From positions 3,569,057-3,633,056 of the forward strand of contig KB722736.1 in assembly GCA_000349905.1 (NCBI GenBank): a stretch of 64,000 nucleotides of DNA. The letters are read 5' to 3'. The position numbers and the translations under genes were made by a program. This stretch comes from Volvariella volvacea V23. Taxonomy: Eukaryota > Basidiomycota > Agaricomycetes > Agaricales > Pluteaceae. Below, one piece after another: positions 25,585-37,321 of the stretch (position 1 is the stretch's first letter; the number at the start of each line of letters is the position of its first letter). The notes beneath the pieces were generated by a model that worked only from the letters and a program-made list of their open reading frames with translations, was not told the DNA's origin and made no database searches.

Positions 25585-26431
25585 ACACAACAAACCCATT
25601 TTTGTCAACATGCAGTCAGTCGTCCCCTACAGTCTACAATCCTAGTTATCTGAAGCCATAGCAGTCCCCGCCCTCGTGGTTCAAGGTTATTTCCTCGAAC
25701 TTGGCCCACTCGGCAAGATGGGTATGGTCACCGTGATCGAGTCTTCACTAGAGTCTATCGTGTTCCCCTCATTGCTCGGGGTGAATCTGCGGGTAACCCT
25801 ATTTAACGTCGTGATGTGTCCTAGCTATTGTATGTGGAATGATGTCCAAATGAAGAGCGATTATTCTATGGTGCAGGGCACAATAGCATAACTCTCTTCT
25901 GGGGTATCCGAATGCCACGCCTCATTTGTAAGTGCTGTGGTTTATGCCACTGTGGAAGGCACAAAGGCATGACTTCTCTAAGCGGGTATCTGGCTGTGAA
26001 GTTGCCATGCCTATGCTGTAAGCGGAATGGCTTTAACGCTGCCGTGCAAATCGTCATAGCACGACACTGGCGAAGGGTTTCTAGCTGTGCCCTGTAAGTG
26101 CGGTAGCATCGATGCGACCGTACAAGGTACAATGGCATAAGGATGTGGTTGTGGCACTTTGTTATTGTGCCAACGCACGGATTGAGCTTGCTCAGAGGTG
26201 TGGCCCGTGACTTCAGTCACGATGAGTGACACTGCATAGCGCCGGGTACGAATCAAGCTCAGGCAGACAACGAATTCCCCAACACCCCAAGTCCACCAAC
26301 CTGGCGCCTAGTTTTTCTGACCGCAGCCCTGGCTTGCTTCCCCCGAATCGCTGAGCAACAGCACTCACCACCGATCTAACGCTTGTCGCTACGCCCTATC
26401 CATTCCCTTCATTTTGTACATACTACATACA
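25585..26431. other. Intergenic region with diverged minisatellite
   Basis: Contains the repeat described separately near 25870-26160. Short open frames are present but not convincing. The 3' part holds the promoter of the RBR ligase gene. Confidence 0.5.
25870..26160. repeat. Diverged tandem repeat, about 3.5 units of 76-90 bp
   Basis: The unit begins gtaagtgc/gtaagcgg at 25928, 26018 and 26094, and each has a downstream ggcacaa-ggcat-like core (25876, 25957, 26134 region). A partial copy precedes the first. Divergence is high, so the repeat is old. Confidence 0.5.
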
Positions 26432-29400
26432 ATGCTACAGCAGTTCGCACATGTCCCGTCTACCGAGCCATATCGCCACGCCATGACGGTGAGTTCTTTG
26501 TGTCCCGATAGCTTACTGCACTTACAAGTACCTCTAGACCGGATCGACCCAAGTGAGAGCTTACTCCACTTCTAGCAAGGGGAGGCGGCCAGATCATGTC
26601 TCTGCCGGTGATTCCTCACAAGTGTGTTGCGTGTGTTTAATAATTGTTCCCTGCTGCTAAGTGCCCTAGTAGAGAAGTCTCGTTCCCAACACATCCTACG
26701 ATAGTACGGCCCTCAATAATCAGGATATACTAAAAGTTTCTCGCCATATGGTCGAGGTCTGTTATTGATTCCTCAACAATTGTTGCCCATGCTTAATATG
26801 CTTTAGAAGCATTCTACGAACGTGCAGAGGGACGAAATATGTTTAAAGTATCTACAGCACAAGTGCTTATATGGTCCCCAGTGCCACCGTATACACCCAA
26901 GAAATCCAGGTATCTACGTCACGGCTCTTTTGTCGAATTCCACCCATACACCGAGGGATCTACCGACACGCTCTCAGACGAACCAATCTCCAGCTGCTCA
27001 CAAGGTATGTTACTACAGCTTGGGCTTGGCATCGTCTCACACTATTCTAGGCACTTGGTATCTCGTCGCATACAAATGCCCCACGGCGATCCGTCTCACC
27101 CTCGCCAACTACTTTTGGCGTGTCAGGCGATTCCTCTGGAGCAGAAGATGATTGGTATTCACGACCTAGCTGGGAGTGCCATACCGAGCATGAGGCTTGG
27201 TTTCGCGACCCGGGCGCCTCCTCCACATCTGAGTCAGATTTATCCACAGTAGGGTCCTATCGTTTCTGGCTGTAATACACGAAATCTCACTGCATTGTTC
27301 AGGGTGCAGCGATTGAAACCGGTCCATCGCAAACAGGCAATTCCCCTAATCTGGGGAGAGTACATCGCAAACCGCCGCCAGACGAGATGTGTTGGGAATG
27401 GCTTCGAAATCGGTGCGCGCGAGGCTACGCTTGCAAATATAGGCATGGCGATTTAGAATATGATGACGTACGTAAGGTAACCCCTTTGACTGGTTTTTCC
27501 GCTGATTATTTTTAGTCACCCGTAGCGATTCCATCCCCTCAAGCACGCCCTGAACTCAGACCATCGGAACCGGTGGACGTGACTCTACATGAGTACACAA
27601 AGCTGAAGTTGGCAGATGGATTCGAAATTCTAGACTTAGTCACCGGCTTCGACACTCAGTGGATAACGATCAATAATCTACCAGCCAAAATTACTCAGTC
27701 ACAAGTTTTGGAGCTCGTCAAGCCTTACGGAACCGTGTTGAGCGTTAAATTCCCCCCTAGGTCCACACAGTCTCGGGTTCTGGTTAAATTGTGTATGGGG
27801 AATGCAGCCGAGGCACAGCAGGCATATTCAGCACTTAACGGCAAAAATGCTTTCAAATCTCGACTGACAGTCAGTTTGCCTGTCACAGATTACAGCAACC
27901 GAAACGGCTACGTGGACAGCACCATCGTGAGAGTCGACTGGCAGGCGCCCTGCAAAGTGGCGTATGCCGGTTACGCCTCGCTCGAAGAGGCTCAAACGGC
28001 TATCTCCGCTATCGACAGGTGCCCAATGGGAGATATCTACGTGCGTGCGTACATTCACCATGGCTTGCCACAGCTTGGTTTTGCCACCACCCGACTGGAA
28101 CATGTTCCCGCCGATGCCAACGTCCAACAACTCAAGGAGTTTACAAGCAGCCTCGATGCCGCTTGGGAGCGGCCCCAAAACGATGTCCCTGCTACCCGTG
28201 CTATAGATGGGATCAGACGAAATCTTGCGCAAGCAGGGAAACTCGTTTCATTTGAGCCCGAGCCACCCCCATACAAGGGAGGTACAGTACGTGCATGGGC
28301 CCGCTATGAAACATCCGCTCAAGCTCTCAAGGCCGTAGACAGCATGAATGGTCGCAAACCAGGTTTCACGAAACTCACGAGGATTTACGTCACACATATG
28401 CACGGGATCGCATACCCATTAACGTCAGAAAACTACGCAAAGGCGAAAGACGACATCGAACAGTGGCATACTTTCATTTCTGAACGTCGTTGGAGAACAA
28501 GCTCGGTTTCCATTTCGAACACAAGCAAGGATACGGTCAATGTCAAACTCTACAACGTGACCCGCCAGGGGCTCTGCCACATGAAGGGGGTGTTTGAGGA
28601 GATTCTATTTGGGGAGGTCATCCGCGACAAGGGCCGACCAGTCTGGGATATATACTTCGAGCATCCCTCTGGCTTGGAGTTCTTAAAACAGTTGGAGCAG
28701 CGATATTCAGGCACAGCGATCACTAGGGACCTGTCTCGTCGCACTCTCAAGGTTCATGGGCCTTCACAACATCGCGGAGCGGTTCGATCTGTGGTAATTC
28801 GGCATCTGGCGAGCTTGAATTCGCAGACAGTCCGAAGGATTTCAATCCAAGACAATGTTATGAGGGGGCTAATTATCAGATCTGGCTTAAAGGATTTGCA
28901 AAACGAGTTTGGTACCGATGCAATCAATGTCGACCTTTGGAATCGCGCTATCGTTGTCCGTGGTAAGGACAATGTGTTTAATGCGGTTAAAAAATGCATT
29001 GTTCAAATGCAACAAATACAACACTCCAATGACAACAGCGCCCAGAACTGTCCTGTATGCCTTTCTCGCCCTTCTCCTCCTCTATGCCTTCCGTGTGGAC
29101 ACGTCTGGTGCCGTTCGTGCTTCACAGCCTACCTCACATCATCTAGATATTTCCCTTTCACCTGTCTCGGCGACAACGCCAAATGTACAGCCCGGATCCC
29201 CCCCTCTATCGCCCGTGAAGAGCTCTCACCAGAACAGTTTGACTCTCTCGTTGAGGCTTCACTTTCGGCCCACTTGGCAATCCACCGCAATGAATTCAAT
29301 TACTGCCTAACGCCTGGGTGTCAACAGATATACAGAACTGGTCCGCCCAACACAGTGCGGCAATGCCCTTCTTGTCTTCTCCGTCTCTGTTCTTACTGCC

Positions 29401-29669
29401 ATGTCGAGTATCATGACGGCTTTGACTGTAAGGACCGAGACGGAGGAGAGGCTTTGCTCCAAGATTGGATAGACTCCCACGATGTCAAGAGGTGCCCAGG
29501 TTGTAACGTGGTTATAGAGAAGATCGAAGGCTGTCACCATATGACCTGTATCCAATGCAAGACGCATATCTGTTGGGTTTGCTTGGCAACATTCCCGGGA
29601 GGAGATGGAATCTACGACCATATGCGGAAAACCCATGGTGGTATTGGCATTCCTTTGATTGAGGTGTGA
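26432..29669 (+). CDS. CCCH-CCCH-RRM-RBR protein, RING-between-RING E3 ubiquitin ligase
   Basis: Seven exons (26432-26488, 26538-26621, 26673-26756, 26807-27004, 27051-27248, 27303-27467, 27516-29669) join in phase to 979 residues. Two C-x7-C-x5-C-x3-H zinc fingers lie at about 87 (CLKYLQHKCLYGPQCHRIH) and 237 (CWEWLRNRCARGYACKYRH). An RRM-like fold follows (WITINNLPAKI, about 300-370), then further RNA-binding-like alpha/beta segments. The C-terminus is a full RBR module: RING1 from CPVCLSRPSPPLCLPCGH (about 773), an IBR, and RING2 CPGCNVVIEKIEGCHHMTC (about 922-940), where the Cys after EG (about 935) is the catalytic thioester residue by analogy to parkin. Such ligases pass ubiquitin through a HECT-like intermediate. 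The RNA-binding half suggests action on ribonucleoprotein targets; that is inference. All zinc ligands are present. Confidence 0.9.
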
Positions 29670-31517
29670 TTAACTTTCCTGCTGTCTTTATTTTCGTTCC
29701 TTGTCCATAATTGCACACACCACTCACCCTACCCATGATCACTGGTTACTTGCACATCCATGTACGTATGTTCAGGTGCTCACCCCCACTCTGCCTTCCA
29801 TTTATAAGTGTACTCTTGCATAACGCCTCGGCCTATCCTTACATTACCAGGCATCTTTGTTCCCGTTTCCACATGACGTGTGGGGTATATCTCCATATGA
29901 TTAGAGTTCAAACAGGACTGCTTATGCTCCGATTACGACCACCAGCCCCACTCCCCTCGATTTACTATGTTGTATACGTGCCTCAACCGTTATACCCCTT
30001 GTACCTGCACTGCATACGCCCTCTCCACTGAAAATGTACATACTACTTACGACCTCACGCTTAAGCGCCCTTGTGAACTTTAGCTAGCTATAGGCCCGCG
30101 AGGCGCTAAACATAGTTTCTTCTCCATTCTGCTCATACACGCGCAAACCGCATCAGCTTCGTTGATCATCACCGCAGAGCACGCATAACGATCCATTACC
30201 TTGTAATTGTATATACATGGCCCATATAGCTACAATGGAGCAAGCAGGAGTAAGATCCATCGAACCTTGAAACTAAGTATTGATAGACACCGAACACATA
30301 CGACGATGTCAACACCAGTACGCGGCCCATCACTTGATATGGTGCTACCTATAGCTTGTATCAATATCAATCCCCCATGTCATAGTCAGATCCAGTGCGG
30401 TAGCAATGGATCTCATGTAGTGGCAACGTAACACTTGAACCTTGATTGGTGTTGGTACCTACCTACCATACACATCACACAAGCATGAATATCGACACTG
30501 TTGAATGGTAGTACATTATCGCACTGCGCTCGGGCGGCACATCAAGCCCGTACAGATTTCGTACCTGTTTTACTACATAGTTCATGATCATCGCTCATCA
30601 ATATCATCGACATCATCATCATTGTCATCAACTCGATCGGGTTTAAAACACTACTGCTACTACTAGTACGACCGGCAAGTGCGAGTGAGGATGCAAGTAA
30701 CAAAGGGAAGGTGTGAGCTTCGAAGAAACACAGTCGAATCAAGTAATCCTCCAGCGTTTCCAATAATGATAAACGATGCACGTATTACGCATGCATAGGA
30801 TACTAGCCAGCTAATTCGAGAGAGGAGGGTAGTGGGATAATAGGGGATGTAGGGTGGGATAAAAGGGTACGGTGGTAGGGTAGGGTATACCTTGTAAGAT
30901 ATTAATGGTCGTGCATGGGACGTGGGTAATTGATGTATATGAACAAGCGAAGCTCGAAAATCACGAAAGGATGAACACAAGAAGGATCAAGCAGAACAAG
31001 AAGTCTACAGCGGGGAAGGGGAATATCGAACATAATAAAATAAATGGGAGCACAGCAGCCAATGAAGAACATCGAAGGTGAAAGTTGGGCTTGGACCGAG
31101 ATTGACAACGCCGAAGACAAAGACGATGCAGGTGTATAAATAAAGACTTTATGAGACGAGGGAAGTGGAAAGGATCAGACGCAAAACCTGTATTAAATAT
31201 AGACGAGGCATAGGAATAGGATAGAGACAAGACTTGGATCGAGAGAGGTTGAGGATAAAAGTAAGGAGATTCAGAGGAGAGGAGAGAGCAAGAAACAGGG
31301 AAAGCAGTCCGAATAGGGAGCAAATCAGAAAGACATTCAATAGCATCATTATGTTGTGTCGACAGAGGAAGATTCACGTATCGTGTCGTCCTCGATATAT
31401 ATGAGCTAAAGGGTGGTATAACTAGAAATTTTGAAGGTCGTAGTCGCCACGGATGGGTTGATCGTCTCGTTTTTCGTATTATTCCAAGCAGTTGGAGTCA
31501 TAGGGGCTCTTGTCATT
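29670..31517. other. Convergent intergenic region, 1.85 kb
   Basis: Lies between two converging genes, so no promoter need be here. Contains an imperfect cat/atc microsatellite near 30590-30640 and purine-rich stretches near 30820-31320. Open frames up to 138 codons on the minus strand have biased, UTR-like composition and no conserved motifs. Confidence 0.5.
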
Positions 31518-34202
31518 TCAAGGGCCACTCGCATGTTTTTTTCTTGAGCTGGTCGTGTTCATGTTCTTGACGTCGATACCGTAATATATTTCTTGAACTG
31601 TAAACCAATATTAGCACGCCGCGCTACCAAATGCTACAACACCACTCACCGAATCATAAGGTCTCTTCGCCGGTTTCCCTCTAATGGGCAAACTCTCCCT
31701 CAACTCCTCCTTCCCCAATTGCACAGGCGCAAATCTCCCAGTCTCATCCAAATACCCTATCTCTCTCTTTGGATAATCCCTCAACTCCTCCGGATACTTC
31801 TCATTCGGCGGGGCATACACCACATACCCATCCTGCGTCAAATGATCTCCTCGACTGTTCCAGAACCCTTGGCGAAGTTTACCGTTGTAAGGTCGAGGGG
31901 GCGGGAACTGCCCCAAAAAGTTTTGGGCAGGGGTTGCACTCGTGGGTGGAGCGATAGCGCCATTGCTGAGACTGCCACCGCGGCTTCTAGTTCCGTTTTC
32001 ACGGACATGGTGATGGTGATGATGGTGTATATGCTCGCGGTCCCGGTCGCGATCACGATCGCGTTCTCTATCCCTGACCCGCTCTCGATCCCGCTCCTTG
32101 TCTCTCTTCCGCTCCTTGTCTCTCTCTCTTTCCTCGCGGTGGTACCCACTCGTCCCACTACTATATCCAGTTGGCGAAACTTCATCCGCTGCATAATAAA
32201 CCCTTGCCGACTTTGATCCAGCCGATAGAGTACCTGAACCCGAAGCAGCAGCCGATGCCGACGCCGAAGCTGATGAGATTCCAGTCGGCCAATAGGCACC
32301 TGCACCAGCACCAGCGCCCACAACACCCATCCCCATCGTGCTTACGCCCATGGTCGTGCTAGGTGGCGTGGTCAGCTTTGTGCTTGATCTTGAAGAGGAC
32401 GATGCACCACTCGTACTAGCCAGGGACGACGAGGAAGAAGACAAGGAGGTCGTGGGTGATGTGTGTTGCGAGTTTGGCATAGAAGGCAGAACAGATGTGG
32501 ATACATGGGCAGCGCGAGAAGCGGATCTCGAAGGTGGGCGTGAAGCTCCTCTTGACGGTGCTCTAGAAATTGACGAGCCATAGTCATGCTCGAACGAAGT
32601 TCTTCTTGACGAGCTCGCAGGGGTGACAGAAGTCGATGCGGGGCGTATGACAGGAGGAGGTACGGGTATTGGGGGTGGTGATTTCGCTCTTGAGGCTGTG
32701 GGTGCAGGTGATGATGTACGGTCAGATGCAGCTTCTGGGATAGCACTCAGAGCATGCGTGGGCAGTATAGGCACGGTAGCATGTCTAGCCATACCCCGTG
32801 AAGCGGACGGAGGGTCAATAGAAGCGTCTCGCAATGGAATCGCCAGAGGACTGAGCACCGCCGCAGCTGCTGAGGGTTCTTCTGCATAGTTCTGGCTGCC
32901 TAGAATCGAAGTGCCATTTCCAGAACTGGAAGAAAGGGGTTGTGGTAGCGACGAGTGTCGGGCCACTGGGGGAGCAGAGCTTGTGTCGAGTCGATTCAAG
33001 CGCGCCGCGAGTTCTGCCATAGATTCTGTCGACCCAGATGACTGATGACCACCCGCCAAAGTCTTCTTCTGATAGAAATCAGGTGTACGGATGATCTTGG
33101 TCGAGAATGTAGGCTTCAGTTCCGCCTTGGAGGTATACGGTTCAGGGGCCGGTGACTGCTGGGGCTGATTTTGCTGCTGTCTGTGGGGCGTAGGCGTAGC
33201 AGATGCGGGGCGCTGGAATGGACCCTTGGAGGGCGTAGTGTAGATTTGGTACATTGAGGAAGATGCCGCGGCAGATGCTGACGCTGAGGATAAGCCTGTT
33301 CTCGATGATGATGAGGCAGCGCTGACATCAGTGCTTGATGACCTTCGGGTTCCGTAGTTTGGATCTCTCGGTCGATCAAGTGGTCGATCAAAGGATGGCA
33401 AGGCGTCTCTGCTCGCGGAGGCATTTGCGTAGATGGTATACGAGGAGCCGACTCCTGGTGGTTGGGGCGGCGTGGGTATATAGACGTTGTTTGATGGAGG
33501 CTCAGCTGAGCGGCGTGAATTGGATCGTCGTCGATGAGGACTTGAGGACTGGGGGTCCGCGGCCTGTCGTGACTGTTTGCGAGACGAGGAGGAATTTTCG
33601 CTGGAGGAGGTGCGGGATATTGACTCTGGTGCAGAGTCATCGTCGAGGCCGCGGGGCTGCCAGAGCCAGGGTGTCTGTGGCTGGCGGTCGGTGAAGATGA
33701 TGTCGTCGCTGTTGAGGAAGGGAACGAAAATGAAAAGAGGGCAGGAGGGATGTCAATTGATCAACACACCAAACGTAACAAGGCAATCAAAAACGCACGC
33801 TGGGACCATGTTCTCGAGACCCAATGGATTATCGGACAGCTGGGTCTTGTAGTAGTCTTCGCTGGGGGGTTTCGGGATGCGCTTGTAGGGGTTGTAGGAG
33901 GCCTGCTGCTGGTGGGCGGCCTGGGACTGCTGGGCCTGCTGCTGGTAGGCATAGGCCATGGACTGCTGGGAGATGCCATACTGCTGCCAGGCTGGGGCGG
34001 CGGCCCAGGGTATGAACTGCTGGGAGGAGTGGGCCTGGATGGCGGGATTGAAGGCGGGATTTGGTTTCCAGACGCCGTAATTCCACTGCTGGGGCGAGAT
34101 GTTGAAGCCGGCGGGGATGGGGGGTGCGCCGGGGAAGGGCGGGGGTACGTTAGGCCATGACGGAACGGAGGTCTGGGGACGAGAGTACGGCTGGGTGGTC
34201 AT
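31518..34202 (-). CDS. Low-complexity SR/RD/His-rich protein
   Basis: Exons 34202-33799, 33708 to about 31646, and 31597-31518 give 848 residues in phase. The first join reads LENMVPA-DDIIFTD (90-nt intron, donor gtgcgt). The N-terminal 130 residues are Gln/Pro/Ala-rich (WNYGVWKPNPAFNP; poly-Gln-like QQQAQQSQAAHQQQ). The centre is Ser/Ala/Pro-rich, then Arg-Asp/Arg-Glu dipeptides lead into a seven-His tract (about 32000). The conserved-looking end runs FLGQFPPPRPYNGKLRQGFW to YAPPNEKYPEELRDYPKREI. The last intron is ambiguous: the stronger gtgagt donor at 31649 gives a different 12-residue tail ending at 31559; the chosen donor gives the tail QEIYYGIDVKNMN. Function unknown. SR/RD tracts suggest RNA or nuclear-speckle association; this is inference. 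Confidence 0.7.
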
Positions 34203-34512
34203 GGCAGAGCACGACAGCAGAGCCAAAGTTTGCAGGCGAGTTGGCTCAAAGCCCGTCAGTTTGGTCAATCACTCGATAAGCGCCAGAAATGCGCGACCTC
34301 CTGCTCGGCTGGCACTGCTCTCGTCTTTATACTGCCGTCTGGTTTCTGGTGCCGCCTCGAAGGTGCCCGAGTCACCGCATGACCAAGACGCGCCTGCCAA
34401 ACACGGTCTCATTGCACAGCACTCGCTCGACCAACGCCGCCAGCAGCAACTCGTGCCACCCCACTCTTTGCCGATCAACTGCTTTTGAAGCCCAGGCCGC
34501 GACTCCATCCCC
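34203..34512. promoter_or_regulatory. Divergent promoter region
   Basis: 310 bp between start codons of the SR/RD-rich protein (-) and the first methyltransferase (+). No defined elements recognised. Confidence 0.4.
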
Positions 34513-35569
34513 ATGGCACACACCAATGCCACCCCAGCGCCAGCCGCAATTGCGGCCCTCCAAACCATGTTCAAAGGCAGAGAGCACGAGGGCTGGGAAC
34601 ACGTCTGGTACGCCACTCGCCACCTGCACCTTCCATAGCGCACTCAAAGTTATCAATCCTGCCCCATTTGCCATCCTGGGCCAACCCAACTGCGCTTTGC
34701 CTTTCCTCCGCTAGGAAATTAAAGGTCACCCCCTGGGATGTCGGTTGCATTCAGCCCCCCCTCAAAGAGATCCTCGAATCCGGGGAGGTCCCCTTTCCCA
34801 TAGCAGCCTCTGACCCCGATGCGGCCAAGCCGAGGGTCCTGGTCCCAGGATGCGGAACGGTGAGTCCCCACTGCCTTCTCTCCACTCCACTCCGAGCAAC
34901 AAGGGCTTGAGATGATCAGCCTGCTGTGCTGGTCGTGACATTCCATCATCATCGGAGTATGCGCCGTTGAGCATCTGTTGCGTTGTCATGTTCTCATTCC
35001 CACATACTTCCTCGCTAACTCTTACATCCAGGGCTATGACGCCATATACCTCGCCGAAACGCTCAACGCTGATGCCCTGGGCATCGACATCTCTCCAACG
35101 GCCAACCAAGCCGCCCAGACGTTAGTCCAGTCCTTGCTCGTTGCATCCAAGTGTTCACGCCCGCCGCTACTTACATAGGCATCTCCAATCTCGCGGCCCG
35201 CTCGCCTCTGGTAGTGTTGCATACCAAGTTGCCGACTTCTTTAGTCTCTCGCCTACCTCCAAGTTCGACGTCATCTACGACTACACGTTCTTCGTCGCCA
35301 TCCCACCTGCACAGCGACCTCGATGGGCTTCTCAAATGGCCTCGCTTCTCAAGGAAGGGGGCTACCTGATCACTCTAGCTTTCCCCATGGATCCTTACAC
35401 TGAAGCAGGGCCGCCGTTCTACGTTAGACCCGAACATTACGAGGAAGTGCTGTTGAAGGGTGAGCTGGAGGGCAAATTTGTTAAGCTGGTGGACCGGGTC
35501 CCAAAAACCAGCACTGAGATCCACAAAGGCAGGGAGAGGCTGATGGTTTGGAAGAGATTGCAAGACTAG
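34513..35569 (+). CDS. SAM-dependent thiol methyltransferase-type enzyme, copy 1
   Basis: Class I methyltransferase of the TPMT family, which moves methyl from S-adenosylmethionine to thiols, thiocyanate or halides. Exon 1 is 34513-34607 (MAHTNATPAPAAIAALQ...EHVW); exon 2 starts 34715 (KLKVTPWDVGCIQPPLKE), giving the family W-x3-VTPWD-x-G motif. Motif I is VLVPGCGTGYD, split by an intron. Then LAETLNADALGIDISP with the acidic end of beta 2, FDVIYDYTFFVAIPP, RPRWASQMASLLKEGGYLIT, and a C-terminal RERLMVWKRLQD. About 255 residues. Product volatile methyl sulfides, methyl thiocyanate or methyl halides are possible; the real acceptor is unknown. Followed at once by a paralogue, so the pair arose by tandem duplication. 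Confidence 0.88.
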
Positions 35570-35885
35570 CACTGGGCTGTAACATAACAGGCAGATATGT
35601 TGACTTTCTTGTTCACGCAGCCAATACATTATTCATTCCGATGGCCGAATGATCACATGCACATCAGGTCCCCGAGCCTCGTCCTCCCATTCTCCTCGCC
35701 ATCAGCTCCAGTGGCCAATCGCATGCTGCTCAAGAACTCTTGCTGGCAGGGCATGACTCAGAAGCATCACGAGACATGGGCCCCTACTCAGCGTATTACG
35801 CATCGTTCAATCACCTGGTCACACAAACCTGGCAGTTACTTAAACCCTGTGGGTCTGTGCCAGGCCTTTGCCTTCATCGTCGGCT
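35570..35885. other. Spacer between tandem methyltransferase genes
   Basis: 316 bp containing the 3' end of copy 1 and the promoter of copy 2. No gene seen. Confidence 0.5.
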
Positions 35886-37321
35886 ATGGCAGATACAAAT
35901 CCCAACGCCTACGCCAACTCCACTCATGTCCCATCACCAGCAGCCAAACACCCTGGCGTGCTCAAGCTCCAGTCTATCATCAAGGGCGACGATGTCCAGA
36001 CCTGGGATCAAGTCTGGTACGTCCACGATGATTGTCCTTTTCATCCACATCTTTTATTCTGCCTTTGTCTCCGAACACGGTTGTACAAGCGTGCTTTCCT
36101 TTCGGAGATTAACATCGCGCGCACACTAGTCACCTGCCATCGCCCTAGGCCTTATACCCTATTCGTTCATTCATTTCAATCCCAATCACAACTTTATCAA
36201 TCCCTCCCTATTCATTATCATAGATCATCTCGGGTACACATAACGTTACCTCAGCCACCTCATCGTCTCTAGCTCACTGCCGAATTAATTAATTTAACTC
36301 ACACCGCCTTTTACTTTAAAGGAAACTCCAAGTCACCCCCTGGGATGCTGGATTCTCCCAACCGCCTCTCAAAGAAGTCGTCGAGTCCGGAGAAGTAGCT
36401 TTTCCCCGCGGAGGCGAGGGTGTAAGCAAGCCTCGAGTTCTAGTTCCGGGATGTGGAACAGTAAGTCGCCAGTGCCAGTGCCCCTGTTTGTTTGCCTTGT
36501 CTCTCGTCGTAAAGGAGCGCTACTGTTACTGCCGTGTCGATTTTGAGCTCGCGAAGAGTCCGACGTCTCCAGTGTCCAGTGCTCAGTGATATTCTTCGTT
36601 GGTGTTCCTATTTTCCGTTCTCCGTGGCTGGAGAACTGGATTTACGCTTGCCACGGCACTAAGACTTGATCATGAACCGACTTTGACTTGGATCGCACTT
36701 GCATCTCATCTCATCTCACCTTGTCTCGTCTAGGGTTATGACGTCTTATATCTCGCCGAAGAACTGGACGCAGAGGCTATAGGCATAGATGCCTCCGTAA
36801 CAGCCACCCAAGCAGCCCAGAAGTAGGTCCCACACCTCCCTCCCAAATTACGAGGTCGCTCATGAGGATACGCTCACACCCCGGGTCACACCACCCCCGT
36901 CTCTGCCTCGCCCACTTACTGCAGTTTCCTCCAATCCCGTGGCCAACTATCCAAAGGCACGGCAACCTTCCAAACCACTGACTTCTTTGCCCTCTCTCCT
37001 CCCCCCTCAGAAAAATATGACGTGATCTACGACTACACGTTCTTCGTCGCCATACCACCTTCTAAGCGCCCCTTCTGGGCATCTCAAATGGCCCTACTCC
37101 TCAAACCAGGGGGGTACCTTATCACATTGGCTTACCCTATAGATCCATACGTCGAGACGGGTCCTCCGTATTACGTTAGGCCAGCGCATTACGAAGAAGT
37201 TCTGTTGAGGGGGCCATTGGAGGGGAAGTTTGTGAAGGTGGTGGATAGGGACCCAGAAACTAGCACAGAAGCTCATAAAGGTAGGGAGAGGCTATTGGTT
37301 TGGAGGAGGACGGAGGCTTGA
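35886..37321 (+). CDS. SAM-dependent thiol methyltransferase-type enzyme, copy 2
   Basis: Paralogue of the preceding gene with the same intron positions. Exon 1 is 35886-36016 (MADTNPNAYANSTHV...TWDQVW), then an unusually long first intron of about 305 nt. Exon 2 reads KLQVTPWDAGFSQPPLKE, leading to VLVPGCGTGYDVLYLAEELD (motif I, again split by a long intron of about 270 nt), FLQSRGQLSKGTATF, YDVIYDYTFFVAIPP and RPFWASQMALLLKPGGYLIT. The end is RERLLVWRRTEA. It is most divergent from copy 1 in the N-terminal 30 residues and near the SAM-domain edges; the cores are highly alike, including PPYYVRPAHYEEVLLRG against PPFYVRPEHYEEVLLKG. Both copies look intact. Different N-termini and intron lengths suggest different regulation. 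Substrate not known. Confidence 0.88.

Noticed and set aside
30663..31377. Minus-strand hydrophobic frames in the 29.7-31.5 kb gap
   Set aside because: Composition reflects a pyrimidine-rich 3' UTR; there are no conserved motifs and no sensible splice joins.
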